This document shows, piece by piece, positions 24,000-32,531 of a stretch of 64,000 nt of DNA. The position numbers and the translations under genes are program-made. Source of the stretch: CAJQQK01 sp963696075 (GTDB taxonomy: Bacteria; Pseudomonadota; Alphaproteobacteria; Rhizobiales; Hyphomicrobiaceae). The notes under the pieces were generated by a model. It saw only the letters and a program-made list of their open reading frames with translations. It was not told the DNA's origin and did not search any database. Each line of letters begins with the position of its first letter. Position 1 is the first letter of the stretch. The stretch lies in contig CAVOJD010000029.1 of NCBI GenBank assembly GCA_963696075.1, forward strand, positions 372,001-436,000, in the 5' to 3' direction.

Positions 24000-25333
24000 A
24001 GCGGTTCGTTCTGACCCTACTGCTCGCGTTCGCGGTGATTTCATTGACGCCTGAAGCCCTGCTGAGGTTCGACGGCGATGCCGGTATCGGTGCCAGTGAG
24101 GCGCAAGCGAGAGGCCGCATGGGCGGCGGCGCCAGAGGTCGCGGCGGCGGCGCGCGCAGCGGTGGCGCCAGATCGCGCCCGCTCAGCAGACCCAGTTCGC
24201 GACCAACTCAACGCTTGCGGCCAAGCCCGAATAGGTCCGCCCCCACTTCACGACCGATGCGGCCAACAGCAGGTGCTCGCCCGAGTAACAAGGCTCGTCC
24301 AGCGATGCGTCCGACCCAACCCCAGACGCGCCCCGCTAAACCTGCCTCGAGACCGTCCGCCAACAAACCCAGGCCACCGGGAGGCAAGCCATCGCGACCG
24401 GAGCCGTCGAGGCCGAGCACGCGTCCGAGCCGTCCCGGTGACGGCAACCGCCCGAGCCGTCCCGGCTCAAGTGATCGTCCCGGGCGTCCGGGAGCTGGCG
24501 ACAGACCCAGCCGTCCCGGGGCCGGAGACCGACCGGGGCGGCCAGGCGCAGGAACCAGGCCGGGGCGTCCTGGAGATGGTGACAGACCCAACCGTCCGGG
24601 GGCTGGAGACCGGCCAGGGCGGCCGGAAGCCGGCGACCGGCCGGGGCGACCCAATCGTCCAGGGGCCGGCGACCGGCCGGGGCGTCCAGGTGCAGGAAAC
24701 CGGCCGGGCCGGCCCAATCGTCCAGGCGCAGGCCATCGCCCGGGACGTCCGCCAAATGTGCGCCCACCGATCGCCCGACCGCCGGGATGGCGGCCGCCAG
24801 GCTATCGGCCGCCGCACTGGCGTCCGCCGAACTGGCGACCACCCTACTACCGGCCGCCCTACATCAGGCCACAGCATCCGGTCTGGGGTGGGTACCACTG
24901 GTATCCGCGTTGGGGCTGGTACTTCTCGGCGGCGGTTGCCAGCGGCACGCTCGCCTATGTCCTGAACCTGCCCGACACGGACCCGTGCGACCAGGCTGTC
25001 GTCGATGGCGATGGGGTCTACATCTGCGACGGCATCGTCTACCGGCCAACCGTCTACCAAGATGAACGCGTCTACGAGATCGTGTCTTCGCAAGACGACT
25101 CAGCGGCCAGCCCGGCGATCACCGGCCCAATCCGGCTGACATCTCCGCTGATGCGGGGCGAAGCGGTTCGCGAGGTGCAGGAGGCGCTGATCGCGGCCGG
25201 CTACGACGTCGGTGGTGTCGACGCCATTTTCGGCCCCGGGACCGATGTCGCTCTCAGGCAGTTCCAGCGTGACAACGGCCTCACGGACGATGGAATCGTC
25301 GGAGACGAGACCGCGGGGGCGCTTGGACTTTAA
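23996..25333 (+). CDS. exported Pro/Arg/Gly-repeat protein with peptidoglycan-binding domain
   Basis: 445 residues. Segments in order: signal peptide (about 1-36); Gly/Arg/Ser-rich stretch (37-62); Pro/Arg/Ser linker; about a dozen copies of a nonapeptide of the type RPGRPGAGD (144-252); an aromatic RPPxW/RPPYY run (254-292); a hydrophobic segment WYFSAAVASGTLAYVLNLP (308-326); a small Cys-containing region (DPCDQAVVDGDGVYICDG); and a C-terminal PG_binding_1 domain (381-445, GEAVREVQEALIAAGYDVGG and QFQRDNGLTDDGIVGDET). The repeat region is extremely basic and unlikely to fold, while the last domain should bind the wall. It is translationally coupled to DUF2092. I know no close functional precedent for this arrangement. 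Confidence 0.75.
   Translation: MKRFVLTLLLAFAVISLTPEALLRFDGDAGIGASEAQARGRMGGGARGRGGGARSGGARSRPLSRPSSRPTQRLRPSPNRSAPTSRPMRPTAGARPSNKARPAMRPTQPQTRPAKPASRPSANKPRPPGGKPSRPEPSRPSTRPSRPGDGNRPSRPGSSDRPGRPGAGDRPSRPGAGDRPGRPGAGTRPGRPGDGDRPNRPGAGDRPGRPEAGDRPGRPNRPGAGDRPGRPGAGNRPGRPNRPGAGHRPGRPPNVRPPIARPPGWRPPGYRPPHWRPPNWRPPYYRPPYIRPQHPVWGGYHWYPRWGWYFSAAVASGTLAYVLNLPDTDPCDQAVVDGDGVYICDGIVYRPTVYQDERVYEIVSSQDDSAASPAITGPIRLTSPLMRGEAVREVQEALIAAGYDVGGVDAIFGPGTDVALRQFQRDNGLTDDGIVGDETAGALGL
24425..24751 (+). repeat. coding repeats RPxRPGAGD
   Basis: About twelve imperfect 27-bp units encoding Arg-Pro-Gly/Ser-Arg-Pro-Gly-Ala/Asp-Gly-Asp, with in-frame 9-nt (RPN) additions in two places. Variation among units suggests past slippage or unequal recombination. 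Confidence 0.8.
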
Positions 25334-25350
25334 AAAGAACCGTCCTCGGT

Positions 25351-25379
25351 GGAGCCGGCTGCCTGGATCAGCCGGCTCC
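25351..25379 (+). terminator. hairpin after the repeat-protein gene
   Basis: GGAGCCGGCTG at 25351-25361 pairs perfectly with its complement at 25369-25379 around a 7-base loop, 17 bases after the stop. No U tract follows, but the 11-bp GC stem is strong. Confidence 0.65.
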
Positions 25380-25494
25380 GCAATGGCAGACGGGCGAAAC
25401 GAATACACGACGAACTCGGAACAGGATCTCGCAGATGCCGTTCCGAGCTCAACGGGTAAAATTCTAGCAAAACCAAAAATCGAGGAGTGCGCTG

Positions 25495-26798
25495 GTGTAC
25501 AGGTTTCCAAACTCGTCGGCCGTGATTGCCACCATTCTAACGCTTTCTGGAACGGCCGCACTTGCCCAGGATCCGCCCGAGGTCGTGGAAGCCCTGAAGG
25601 TCGAGGGTGCGCGCGTAACCTTGCCGGTGAGCGTGGCAATCACCAAGGATGTCTTTACGCCGGAGTTCATTCGCAACGCGCGCAAGAACTGGGGCAACTT
25701 CCATTTCCAGATGGGCGGCGATCACGCGCTTTATTACGCGATGCACCTGGGCGAATTCATGCCCTCTGGCCGAAGCCTCGCCAAACGTCAACTATAAGGT
25801 TTTGGAACGGGATCTCCGGCCCGAGTTGCTCTATCTCAAGCAGTCCACGAGCAAGGGCGATTTAACGCTCCAGGAATACATGGCCGATCCGCTCTACCGT
25901 GCGCAGGCCATGATCATGGTGCATAAGGGCAAGGTCGTTTACGAGAACTATCCGGGGATGCGCCCGACCGACCGTCACCTGACGGCCTCGACCGGCAAGA
26001 TCACCGTTGGCGCGGTCCTTATGCAGTTGATCGCCGAGGGTAAGATCGATCTCAAGAAACCGATTACTGAGTATGTGACGGAACTGAAGGGCACCGTCTG
26101 GGATGATGTGTCCACCTACGCCGTGGCTAATATGACCACGGGCCTCGACAACGAGGAAACGGTCACAGCCCTTCTGCAGCCGGACTCGCCCGTCACGCGC
26201 TTCCTCGCCACCACCTTGGGCTCCCCTCGTGCGACCACGGGTGTCGTCGAGGGCTGGATCGACGTGGCACGTGACCAGAAGAAGTTGGGTAATGGCGAGA
26301 AGCCAGGTGATGTGACGCGCTATGCCTCGCTCAACACGACTGTCTTGACGCGGTTGATCGAGAATATCGAGAACAAGCCCTTCGTTGAAGTTTTCGAGGA
26401 ACGGTTCTGGTCGAAGCTTTCTGCCCGTCAGTCGATGATGTTCGGCCTTACGCCCGATGGAACCGCACTGCCGGTGGGTTTAGCCATGGCGACCCCCGAG
26501 GATTATGCGAAATTCGGGGTGATGTTCACGCCAAGCTGGAGTGCAGTGGCGTCCGAGCGCGTCGTGACCGACGAGATGATGAAGATCCTGTACGACAATG
26601 TCGACAAGGAGCGTTACGCCAAGGGGGCCAAGCTGAAGACGTCGGAAGCACAATTCAACGAAGCGGCCCAGGGCTTAGGCACTTCAGTTCGATTACGTCT
26701 GGGATGACGGTGCGATCGCCAAGAGCGGCAACATGGGGCAGATGATCTATATCGACCCCCAGCGTGATTTCATGTCAGCGTCTAGTTTCTATCGACCA
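25495..26798 (+). pseudogene. beta-lactamase-family serine hydrolase, at least two frameshifts
   Basis: Frame 1 (GTG 25495) has a signal peptide (SAVIATILTLSGTAALAQD) and an N-terminal domain to about 25765. Frame 2 then carries the catalytic part: LTASTGKITVGAVLMQLIAE with the nucleophile in the S-x-x-K-like STGK, YASLNTTVLTRLIEN (Y-x-N-like YASLN) and ATPEDYAKFGVMF. Near 26685 the frame shifts again to QFDYVWDDGAIAKSGNMGQM and DPQRDFMSA, holding the third K-S-G-like motif, then stops at 26796-26798. All three motifs survive but in separate frames. The family includes penicillin-binding-like hydrolases and esterases. Not functional as written. Confidence 0.75.
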
Positions 26799-26875
26799 TC
26801 CTGAACGCGAGGGCCTGGCTATCTCGCCCGAGAACAACACCATGAAGGCGTCGGACGAGATCGCCAAGTCCGAAG

Positions 26876-27020
26876 ACGGCGATCAAACAGCTCGGGCTAT
26901 CCGACTTCGACTATCTGAAGCTGATTGGTGGGGCTGGTAATATCTGAAGAACATGATGGACGACTTCTCGCGTTGCATCATCGCGTGGAAACTCTGCACG
27001 GCGATGGCGGAACGCATGTA
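26876..27020 (+). mobile_element. IS3-family transposase fragment (integrase core start)
   Basis: AIKQLGLSDFDYLKLIG, then after a one-base loss, the MMDDFSRCIIAWKLCTAM segment: the start of the rve domain of IS3-group OrfB proteins, where the first catalytic Asp lies in D-D-F-S-R. About 45 codons remain, joined abruptly to the choloylglycine hydrolase remnant. Confidence 0.75.
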
Positions 27021-27021
27021 A

Positions 27022-27953
27022 CCGGAACGACGGAACGTACATATGCACGCAGCATGGACTGGAACGACCCCGAACTTACCAGCGATCTCTGGGTTTTTCC
27101 GCAAGGCATAGAACGGAAAGGAGGGGGCAGCGACAACGAGCTGACTTGGACATCGAAATACGGCTCCGTCATTACGGCATTCTACGGTACCGCATCGGCG
27201 GATGGCATGAACGAGAAAGGCCTGGTCGGAAACATGCAGTATCTGACCGAAGCCGATTTCGGTGATCCGGCTAAAACCGGGAAGCCGACGATCAGCATTG
27301 GAGCCTGGTTGCAGTATTTTCTGGACAACTACGCCACGGTTAAAGAGGCGGTGGCAGCCATGCAAGATGCACCGTTCACGGTTGTTTCCAAGCCGGTTGA
27401 AAATGGTATGGCCGCGAAAATACACATGGCGATCTCCGATGCGTCAGGTGACTCCGCCATTTTTGAGTACCTTGACGGCAAACTGGTGATCCATCACGGG
27501 CGACAGTATGTCGTTATGACCAACTCCCCGATTTACTCGGAACAACTTGCCTTGAACGCTTACTGGGAAAAAGCTGGTGGTGAAAATTTTCTTCCGGGAA
27601 CGGCCTCTGCGACTGACCGGTGGGTAAGAGCAAGCTACTACCTGAAGACGATGAAAAAACAGGAAAACCGACCGTTGGCGCTGGCCACGGTGTTTTCCCT
27701 GATTCGTGGAGTAAGCGCCCCCATAAGCAGCGCCAATGGCGTCGAGACCCTGTGGCGAAGCGTGGCTGATCACGATGCCAAGACCTATTATTTTGACTCG
27801 GCGGTCTCACCAAGTGTGTTTTGGATCGACTTGAATAAGGTCGATCTGAAGCCGGGGGCAAAGGCGATGACCCTTAAGGTTTCAAAAGACAATCCGCTCG
27901 CTGGAGAAGTCTCCTCTCAACTTAAAAAGGCCGAGCCTTTTGAGTTTTTATAA
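27022..27953 (+). pseudogene. choloylglycine hydrolase-family (Ntn) protein lacking its N-terminal nucleophile
   Basis: Homology starts at TYARSMDWNDPELTSDLWVF and continues to the C-terminal FEFL, covering most of the linear-amide C-N hydrolase fold (penicillin V acylase, bile-salt hydrolase, AHL acylase relatives). Family landmarks present: ARSMDW, SKYGSVITAFYG, DGMNEKGLVGN, SDASGDSAIFEYLDGKLVIH, VMTNSP, LPGTASATDRWVRASYY. The N-terminal signal peptide and the Cys that becomes residue 1 of the mature enzyme are missing; an IS3 fragment occupies that position, in frame from 26925. No alternative Cys is placed to serve. I therefore call it a pseudogene. Related members hydrolyse amides in periplasm or outside. 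Confidence 0.75.
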
Positions 27954-28002
27954 GATCAGGCGATCTTCGCGTTAGAGGGCAGGCCACTTGGAGAATGTCG
28001 GG
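27954..28002 (+). repeat. dispersed repeat, copy B
   Basis: Second copy of the element at 22888-22946. It begins exactly at the stop of the choloylglycine hydrolase remnant and ends about 35 bases before the truncated dipeptidase. The two copies are direct repeats bracketing 5 kb. Confidence 0.7.
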
Positions 28003-28036
28003 CCAAACGATCTCGACACGAACAAGGAGTTAAAGA

Positions 28037-28849
28037 ATGAAATCCAAAGCCCTATTAGTGTTGGTGCGGTCGGCATCGGACATCGAAAAAGCCAAGCAGA
28101 CAGGCAAGCTAGCGTTGTTCTTGCAGTTCCAAAACGCAGCGGTCGTTGAGAACAATCTTGACCTTGTCAACATGTACAAGGCTCTCGGCGTCAATGTCAT
28201 GGGGATGGCATACAACCAACGAAATCAGTTTGCCAACGGGGTCACTGAAAAGATTGACGGGGGATTGAGCGATTTAGGCTTGAAGTTGATCGAGCGGTTG
28301 AACGAGGCGAAGATAATCATCGACGTCGCGCATACCGGCACCCAAAGCGGGCTCCAGACGGTCGCGGCCTCCAAGTCGCCCGTCGTCCTGTCGCACTCGA
28401 ATTCCCGGAACTATCGCCCGTCGCCCCGCAATGCGCCAGACGAGCTGATCAAGGCGGTGGCCAAATCAGGCGGGCTGGTCGGCGCGGTCATGTACCCACC
28501 CTTCGTGGCCGCGAAGGCCTTTCCAACAATGGATGACTACGTTGGCAACATCGATTATCTCGTGCAGCTCGTAGGAATCGACCACGTCGCCATTGCTTCG
28601 GACTACACCTACCAAATCTCGATGAGCCCAGCGGAGCAAAAAGCAGGCTGGAAGATGTATATTGATTCCGGTGTCTGGACCAAAGAGGCCTATCCGTATG
28701 ACGTATTGGCCTATCCACAGGGCATCGAGACGCCCAAGACCTATTTCAATCTTACCGATGCGCTGCTCGGTCGCGGCTACAAGAAAGAGGACATCGCCAA
28801 AATCTGGGGCGGCAATTGGTTGCGGGTAATAAGAGCGGTTGTCGGCTGA
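28037..28849 (+). CDS. membrane dipeptidase (peptidase M19), N-terminally truncated
   Basis: 270 residues compared with roughly 400 in the family. Present: ALFLQFQNAAVVENNLDLVN, GVNVMGMAYNQRNQFANGV, IIDVAHTG, VVLSHSNSR, MYPPFVA, GIDHVAIASDY and the C-terminal IWGGNWLRVI. The N-terminal barrel strands with the H-x-D zinc ligands (usually DGHND) are missing. AAGGAG at 28025-28030 in front of ATG 28037 provides a credible start, so a protein could be made, but with half the binuclear zinc site gone it should be inactive as a dipeptidase. The first ten residues (MKSKALLVLV) appear to be new sequence. Preceded by repeat copy B. Confidence 0.7.
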   Translation: MKSKALLVLVRSASDIEKAKQTGKLALFLQFQNAAVVENNLDLVNMYKALGVNVMGMAYNQRNQFANGVTEKIDGGLSDLGLKLIERLNEAKIIIDVAHTGTQSGLQTVAASKSPVVLSHSNSRNYRPSPRNAPDELIKAVAKSGGLVGAVMYPPFVAAKAFPTMDDYVGNIDYLVQLVGIDHVAIASDYTYQISMSPAEQKAGWKMYIDSGVWTKEAYPYDVLAYPQGIETPKTYFNLTDALLGRGYKKEDIAKIWGGNWLRVIRAVVG

Positions 28850-28934
28850 TCCATTTAGCTTGCAAGCCGCAGATGAGTTCACCTCGCGGCGCCGTTCTTG
28901 AGCATGAGCTGCATCCGGTTCGGTAGACACCAAG

Positions 28935-29345
28935 TTAAGCTTGCATCGCTTGTTCCTCGAAGTCGATGGGGCTCATGTAGCCGTTGGCGGAATGACGCCG
29001 TGAGGGATTGTAGAACCGTTCGATGTAATCGAACACGTCGGCGCAGGCAGCATCGCGTGAACGGCATGCCTTGCCCCTGATCCGCTCTGTCTTGAGCGAC
29101 GAGAGGAAGCTCTCCATCGCGGCGTTGTCCCACACGTTTCCGATTATTCATCGCAACCGCCTACTTCAGAGCGTTGCGACGACCGCTCAAGTCTGCCTTG
29201 GCTGCCCCGATCCGAGTGATGCATCACACGTTCAGGCTTTCCCCTTCGCCACAAGGCCATCATCAAAGCATCCGTCACCAACTGGCTCGTCATGCTGGAC
29301 TGCATCGTGCCAGAGGCGCGTCTTCGACACGACGACCAGCTAACA
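28935..29345 (-). mobile_element. IS3-family transposase OrfB remnant
   Basis: Reading on the minus strand, MTSQLVTDALMMALWRRGKP and VMHHSDRGSQ (second catalytic Asp region) are followed by a gap and frame change, then WDNAAMESFLSSLKTER (catalytic Glu) and DVFDYIERFYNPSRRHSANG ending near SPIDFEEQ. These are the second half of an IS3-group OrfB. The segment between SDRGSQ and WDNAAME is shortened. Inactive. Confidence 0.85.
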
Positions 29346-29715
29346 GCTCGCCGTCTGAACTGATTTTCGAACCATGGACTTCCAGGCGGACACGGCGGTC
29401 GAAACCAAGCCGGTCATCGCCCAATTCGCTTGCACCCGTTGGGTGAGCCATCGCCACTCGCCACCGATGCCGTCAATGCATTGGAATATATGTGATTTGC
29501 AGCATCTGCGGCGAGGTAATCAACGATCTACTTGGGGAATGCGAGGTGGACTCACTTCGAGAGCGAACATAGGATTGCAGCGACGTATGCAAAGTGGGTC
29601 AGCGATGCGCTTCGGACCACGATGCGGATTCGCTGTCACACCGTTTTGGCAAGGTCGTGAGAGCCTCCACGAAACAAGCAGCAGCAGCCGCATCGGCAGG
29701 AAATTTGGAACTCAA
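29346..29715. other. spacer between IS3 remnant and hdeD-like gene
   Basis: About 370 bases with an open frame in phase with the HdeD gene but without family signal or plausible codon use. It probably contains the HdeD promoter. CTACTTGGGGAATG near 29530 resembles the end of the dispersed repeat (CACTTAGGGAATG), a possible third, short relic. Confidence 0.3.
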
Positions 29716-30276
29716 ATGTCAAACCAATCCCCCAACATCGAGACAATCGAAGCGGCAGTTGCCGAGAACCGTACCTGGTTCATGATCTTGGGCGTCGTAT
29801 TGATTGTTCTTGGGGTCGTCGCGATTGCGTTCCCGTTCGCGACAACGATTGCAGCTAAGATGGTGTTCGGTTGGGTCTTCCTGATCGGTGGCATCGTTCA
29901 GATCATCCACGCGTTCTCGACCCAGCGTTGGAGTGCCTTCCTTTGGGATGTTCTCATTGGTGCGCTGTATCTCATTGCTGGGATCTGGCTCGCTTTCTTT
30001 CCGCTGACGGGGATCATCACGCTGACCGTATTCCTGGCTGTGATGTTCATGATCGAAGGCATTTTCGAGATCGCCATGGCGCTGGGCCTACGTGAGCTCG
30101 AGGGTTGGATCTGGCTGCTGATTGCGGGACTTGTTTCGCTGGCGGTCGGTGCGCTTATCTTCGCACAACTCCCGAGTTCAGCCGTGTGGGCGATTGGCCT
30201 GCTGGTCGGGATCAATATGATCTCATCCGGTTGGGCCTATTTCTTCCTCGCGATGGCGGCGGGCAAGAAGGCTTGA
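29716..30276 (+). CDS. HdeD-family membrane protein
   Basis: 186 residues with six predicted membrane helices, the full length of HdeD (DUF308). Family features: an N-terminal soluble stretch, WFMILGVVLIVLGVVAIAFP, GWVFLIGGIVQIIHAF, GALYLIAGIWLAFFP and the repeated G-rich helices up to GINMISSGWAYFFLAMA. Start ATG 29716 is chosen because upstream sequence lacks signal. HdeD was named for acid resistance at high cell density in E. coli; here the role is unproven. It is followed after 320 bases by a GltS-type glutamate carrier on the same strand. Confidence 0.85.
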   Translation: MSNQSPNIETIEAAVAENRTWFMILGVVLIVLGVVAIAFPFATTIAAKMVFGWVFLIGGIVQIIHAFSTQRWSAFLWDVLIGALYLIAGIWLAFFPLTGIITLTVFLAVMFMIEGIFEIAMALGLRELEGWIWLLIAGLVSLAVGALIFAQLPSSAVWAIGLLVGINMISSGWAYFFLAMAAGKKA

Positions 30277-30494
30277 CAGCTTGGGAGCGCCGAATTTCTG
30301 TCCGCGGCCCGATGACGCTGTTCGGGCGGCGCTAATCGATGTTGGGCGGTAAGGGTAGGCGCGCGCTGATAGCCGAGCGTCTCATAGACCACGGCAAGCA
30401 GATCTTCCGCCGTGTGGTTGCTGGGCCATACGTAGACGAGCTTGTTCCGGATTTCGGAGGCAAGGCGGTATTCATCCGCATCGTGCAACACCCG
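30237..30494 (-). CDS. hypothetical ORF, possible gene fragment
   Basis: About 85 codons on the minus strand in the gap between hdeD-like and gltS genes. The portion ILAKGRVLHDADEYRLASEI and VYVWPSNHTAEDLLAVVYET has ordinary protein composition, while the C-terminal 40 residues are Arg/Ala-rich and overlap the HdeD 3' end, so it probably lost its true end. I recognise no family. It may be a relic carried with the surrounding IS fragments. Confidence 0.25.
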   Translation of the reverse strand, partial: RVLHDADEYRLASEIRNKLVYVWPSNHTAEDLLAVVYETLGYQRAPTLTAQHRLAPPEQRHRAADRNSALPSCQAFLPAAIARKK

Positions 30495-30595
30495 ACCCTT
30501 CGCGAGGATCTTATCGGCGCCGCCGAGCGGCTCTCACGGACTGATAAAGGAGGAGCTATAAGGCACCCTCGACGGCTCTTGTCTGGAAAACTCAC

Positions 30596-31828
30596 GTGAT
30601 GGATGGCACCGAGCGACAGATACTTGAGATCCCGGATTTCCTGACGATCACAATCGGATTCGTTGTCTTCTTTCTCGGGGCGTTTTTGACGCGCAACGTC
30701 GCTTTCCTCCGTAACTACAACATCCCTGAACCGGTCTCCGGAGGCATCGCTGTCGCTCTCGCGACTTATGTCGGCTATGTGTGGCTCGGGGTTGAGACCG
30801 TCTTCGATCTTTCGAGTCGCGACGAACTTCTGGTGATGTTCTTCACGACCATCGGATTGAACGCCCGACTATCCGATCTGGTGGCAGGCGGGCGGATGTT
30901 GGTCATCCTGCTCGCGATGACGACCGCATTCATTTTTTTGCAGAACACGATCGGGCTGATCGGCGCATCACTCTTCGGTTTTCCCGCACCGGTCGGCGTC
31001 CTGGTTGGATCGGCGTCATTGATCGGGGGGCATGGGACCGCGATTGCGTGGGGACCGACTATCCAGGCCCAAACCGGCTTCCAGTCAGCCAGCGAGATCG
31101 GCATCGCCGCGGCGACGTTAGGCCTTATCGTTGCTGCACTGATCGGGGGACCGATCGCGAAGCTCCTTATTGACAAGCACGAGCTGAGATCGACTGTCGC
31201 CGACGGTGATATCGTCGGTCTAAAGTATGAGGACGACACAGAAGGCGACACGACAAAGACCGTTGACCACATCATGTTGATGCGCGTGTTGCTGGCGACC
31301 AACGTAGCGATCATCCTTGGTTATCTTGCCCATCAAGTCATTTCCGAGTGGGGCATTATGCTCCCGCTCTTCGTACCCTGTCTTCTTGCGGGCATCCTGT
31401 TGTCGAACACTGTGCCGACGGTGTTGCCAAACCTGACCTGGCCCGCGCGAACACCCGCGCTCGCGATCGTCTCCGACTACTGCCTGTCGCTGTTTCTCGC
31501 CATGTCGCTGATGAGCATGCAGCTATGGACGCTCGCCGGCCTTGGTGGCCCGCTCATCACCATCCTGGTGGTTCAGGCGTTGGCGGCCGCCGCGGTCATC
31601 CTGCTCGTGTTCTTTCGGATCATGGGATCGGACTACACGGCGGCCGTGTTGAGCGCGGGATTTGCCGGGTTCACGCTCGGAGCAACGCCCACCGCAATCG
31701 CCAACATGTCATCGGTGACAAAAAGCTATGGTCCGGCTCCGCTTGCCTTCATCGTACTTCCGCTGGTGTCAGCCTTCTTTGTTGATGTCGCCAACGCCCT
31801 CGTCATTGGCTGGTTCGCGGCGCCCTAG
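30596..31828 (+). CDS. gltS: sodium/glutamate symporter GltS
   Basis: 410 residues, usual for GltS (about 400), with about ten membrane helices in two inverted halves. Diagnostic features are FVVFFLGAFLTRNVAFLRNYNIPEPVSGG (split below for key parts: NIPEPVSGG), GLNARLSDL, LIGGHGTAIAWGP with its GGHGT re-entrant loop, and the second-half GATPTAIANM loop. It imports glutamate with sodium. The start is GTG 30596 or the adjacent ATG 30599; neither has a good ribosome-binding site. A strong AAGGAGGAG at 30547-30555 lies too far upstream and has no start codon at the right distance, hinting at a rearranged 5' end. Confidence 0.9.
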   Translation: MMDGTERQILEIPDFLTITIGFVVFFLGAFLTRNVAFLRNYNIPEPVSGGIAVALATYVGYVWLGVETVFDLSSRDELLVMFFTTIGLNARLSDLVAGGRMLVILLAMTTAFIFLQNTIGLIGASLFGFPAPVGVLVGSASLIGGHGTAIAWGPTIQAQTGFQSASEIGIAAATLGLIVAALIGGPIAKLLIDKHELRSTVADGDIVGLKYEDDTEGDTTKTVDHIMLMRVLLATNVAIILGYLAHQVISEWGIMLPLFVPCLLAGILLSNTVPTVLPNLTWPARTPALAIVSDYCLSLFLAMSLMSMQLWTLAGLGGPLITILVVQALAAAAVILLVFFRIMGSDYTAAVLSAGFAGFTLGATPTAIANMSSVTKSYGPAPLAFIVLPLVSAFFVDVANALVIGWFAAP

Positions 31829-32531
31829 CAGGCTGCGTGGCGTTTTGCTTGGGTCTACTTGTATCGAGGAAAGGGCAACCCTCTGGAAGTGACAACTTCC
31901 GGTCGTGGCCCGACCATGAAGAACTCACTCCGTGCAAAGCATGCTCGAAGTTGGTGGCACAGCGGACGCGATCTACTCAAGACCAGCTTTTCGCTGGATG
32001 GCCCACTACCGAAGTCTATCAAGAGCTAACTTTGGACGAGTTGAACGGTTGAGTTACAGAGGAAGCCGCCTCTTAAGGGGCCGGCGCACCATAGCCCTGA
32101 TCGACGGTGAGATCTTCTACACGCTGCGTGAGGCGCGCATCATCATCGAGCAATGGCGCCGACATTTCCTGGTGCTGAGGCCGCACAGTGCTTTCAACAT
32201 CAGGCCGCCCGCGCCAGAAAGCTTCATTCCAGTGCACCGCAGACCAACGGCGCACTAACAACCAGGTTGGGCCACCTAAGAGGGCTGCTCAGAGATCATA
32301 GGCCATGAAGCTTACGAGCCAGATGCCGTCATCCCTCTCCTGTATGCCAAGTCTCTGAACGGCCATGACGGCCGAGATGTTGATCGTCTCCCTGCGCATG
32401 CAGCAGATACGCAGCCGACGCGGCCGACCAGCCAAGGGCTTTGGCGGCTATTCGACGGGTGACTCACGGTGGCGTTGATGTAGTATCGCGGGATGATTTC
32501 AGATGCCCCGATCAACATTTGAGCCGAACGG
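31829..32531. other. non-coding spacer with IS3 debris upstream of the L,D-transpeptidase operon
   Basis: Apart from the IS3 C-terminal piece at 32090-32258, no coding signal is convincing. The last 250 bases before 32532 should contain the promoter of the transpeptidase operon; I see no strong consensus boxes or hairpins. Confidence 0.35.
32090..32258 (+). mobile_element. IS3-family transposase C-terminal fragment
   Basis: IDGEIFYTLREARIIIEQWR then HSAFNIRPPAPESFIP is the extreme C-terminus of IS3-group OrfB proteins (usual form DGEIFYTLxEAxIxIExWRxxYN...RPHxxLGYxPPAPE). Upstream sequence in the same frame has no transposase similarity, so only about 50 codons survive. Confidence 0.8.

Noticed and set aside
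24425..24751. Repeat region as a possible CRISPR array
   Set aside because: The units are 27-bp coding repeats with no unique spacers between them, and no cas genes are present.
24208..25093. Long alternate frames over the Pro/Arg/Gly repeat region
   Set aside because: Repetitive GC-rich DNA keeps all frames open. Only the frame with a signal peptide, overlap with DUF2092 and a C-terminal peptidoglycan-binding domain is credible.
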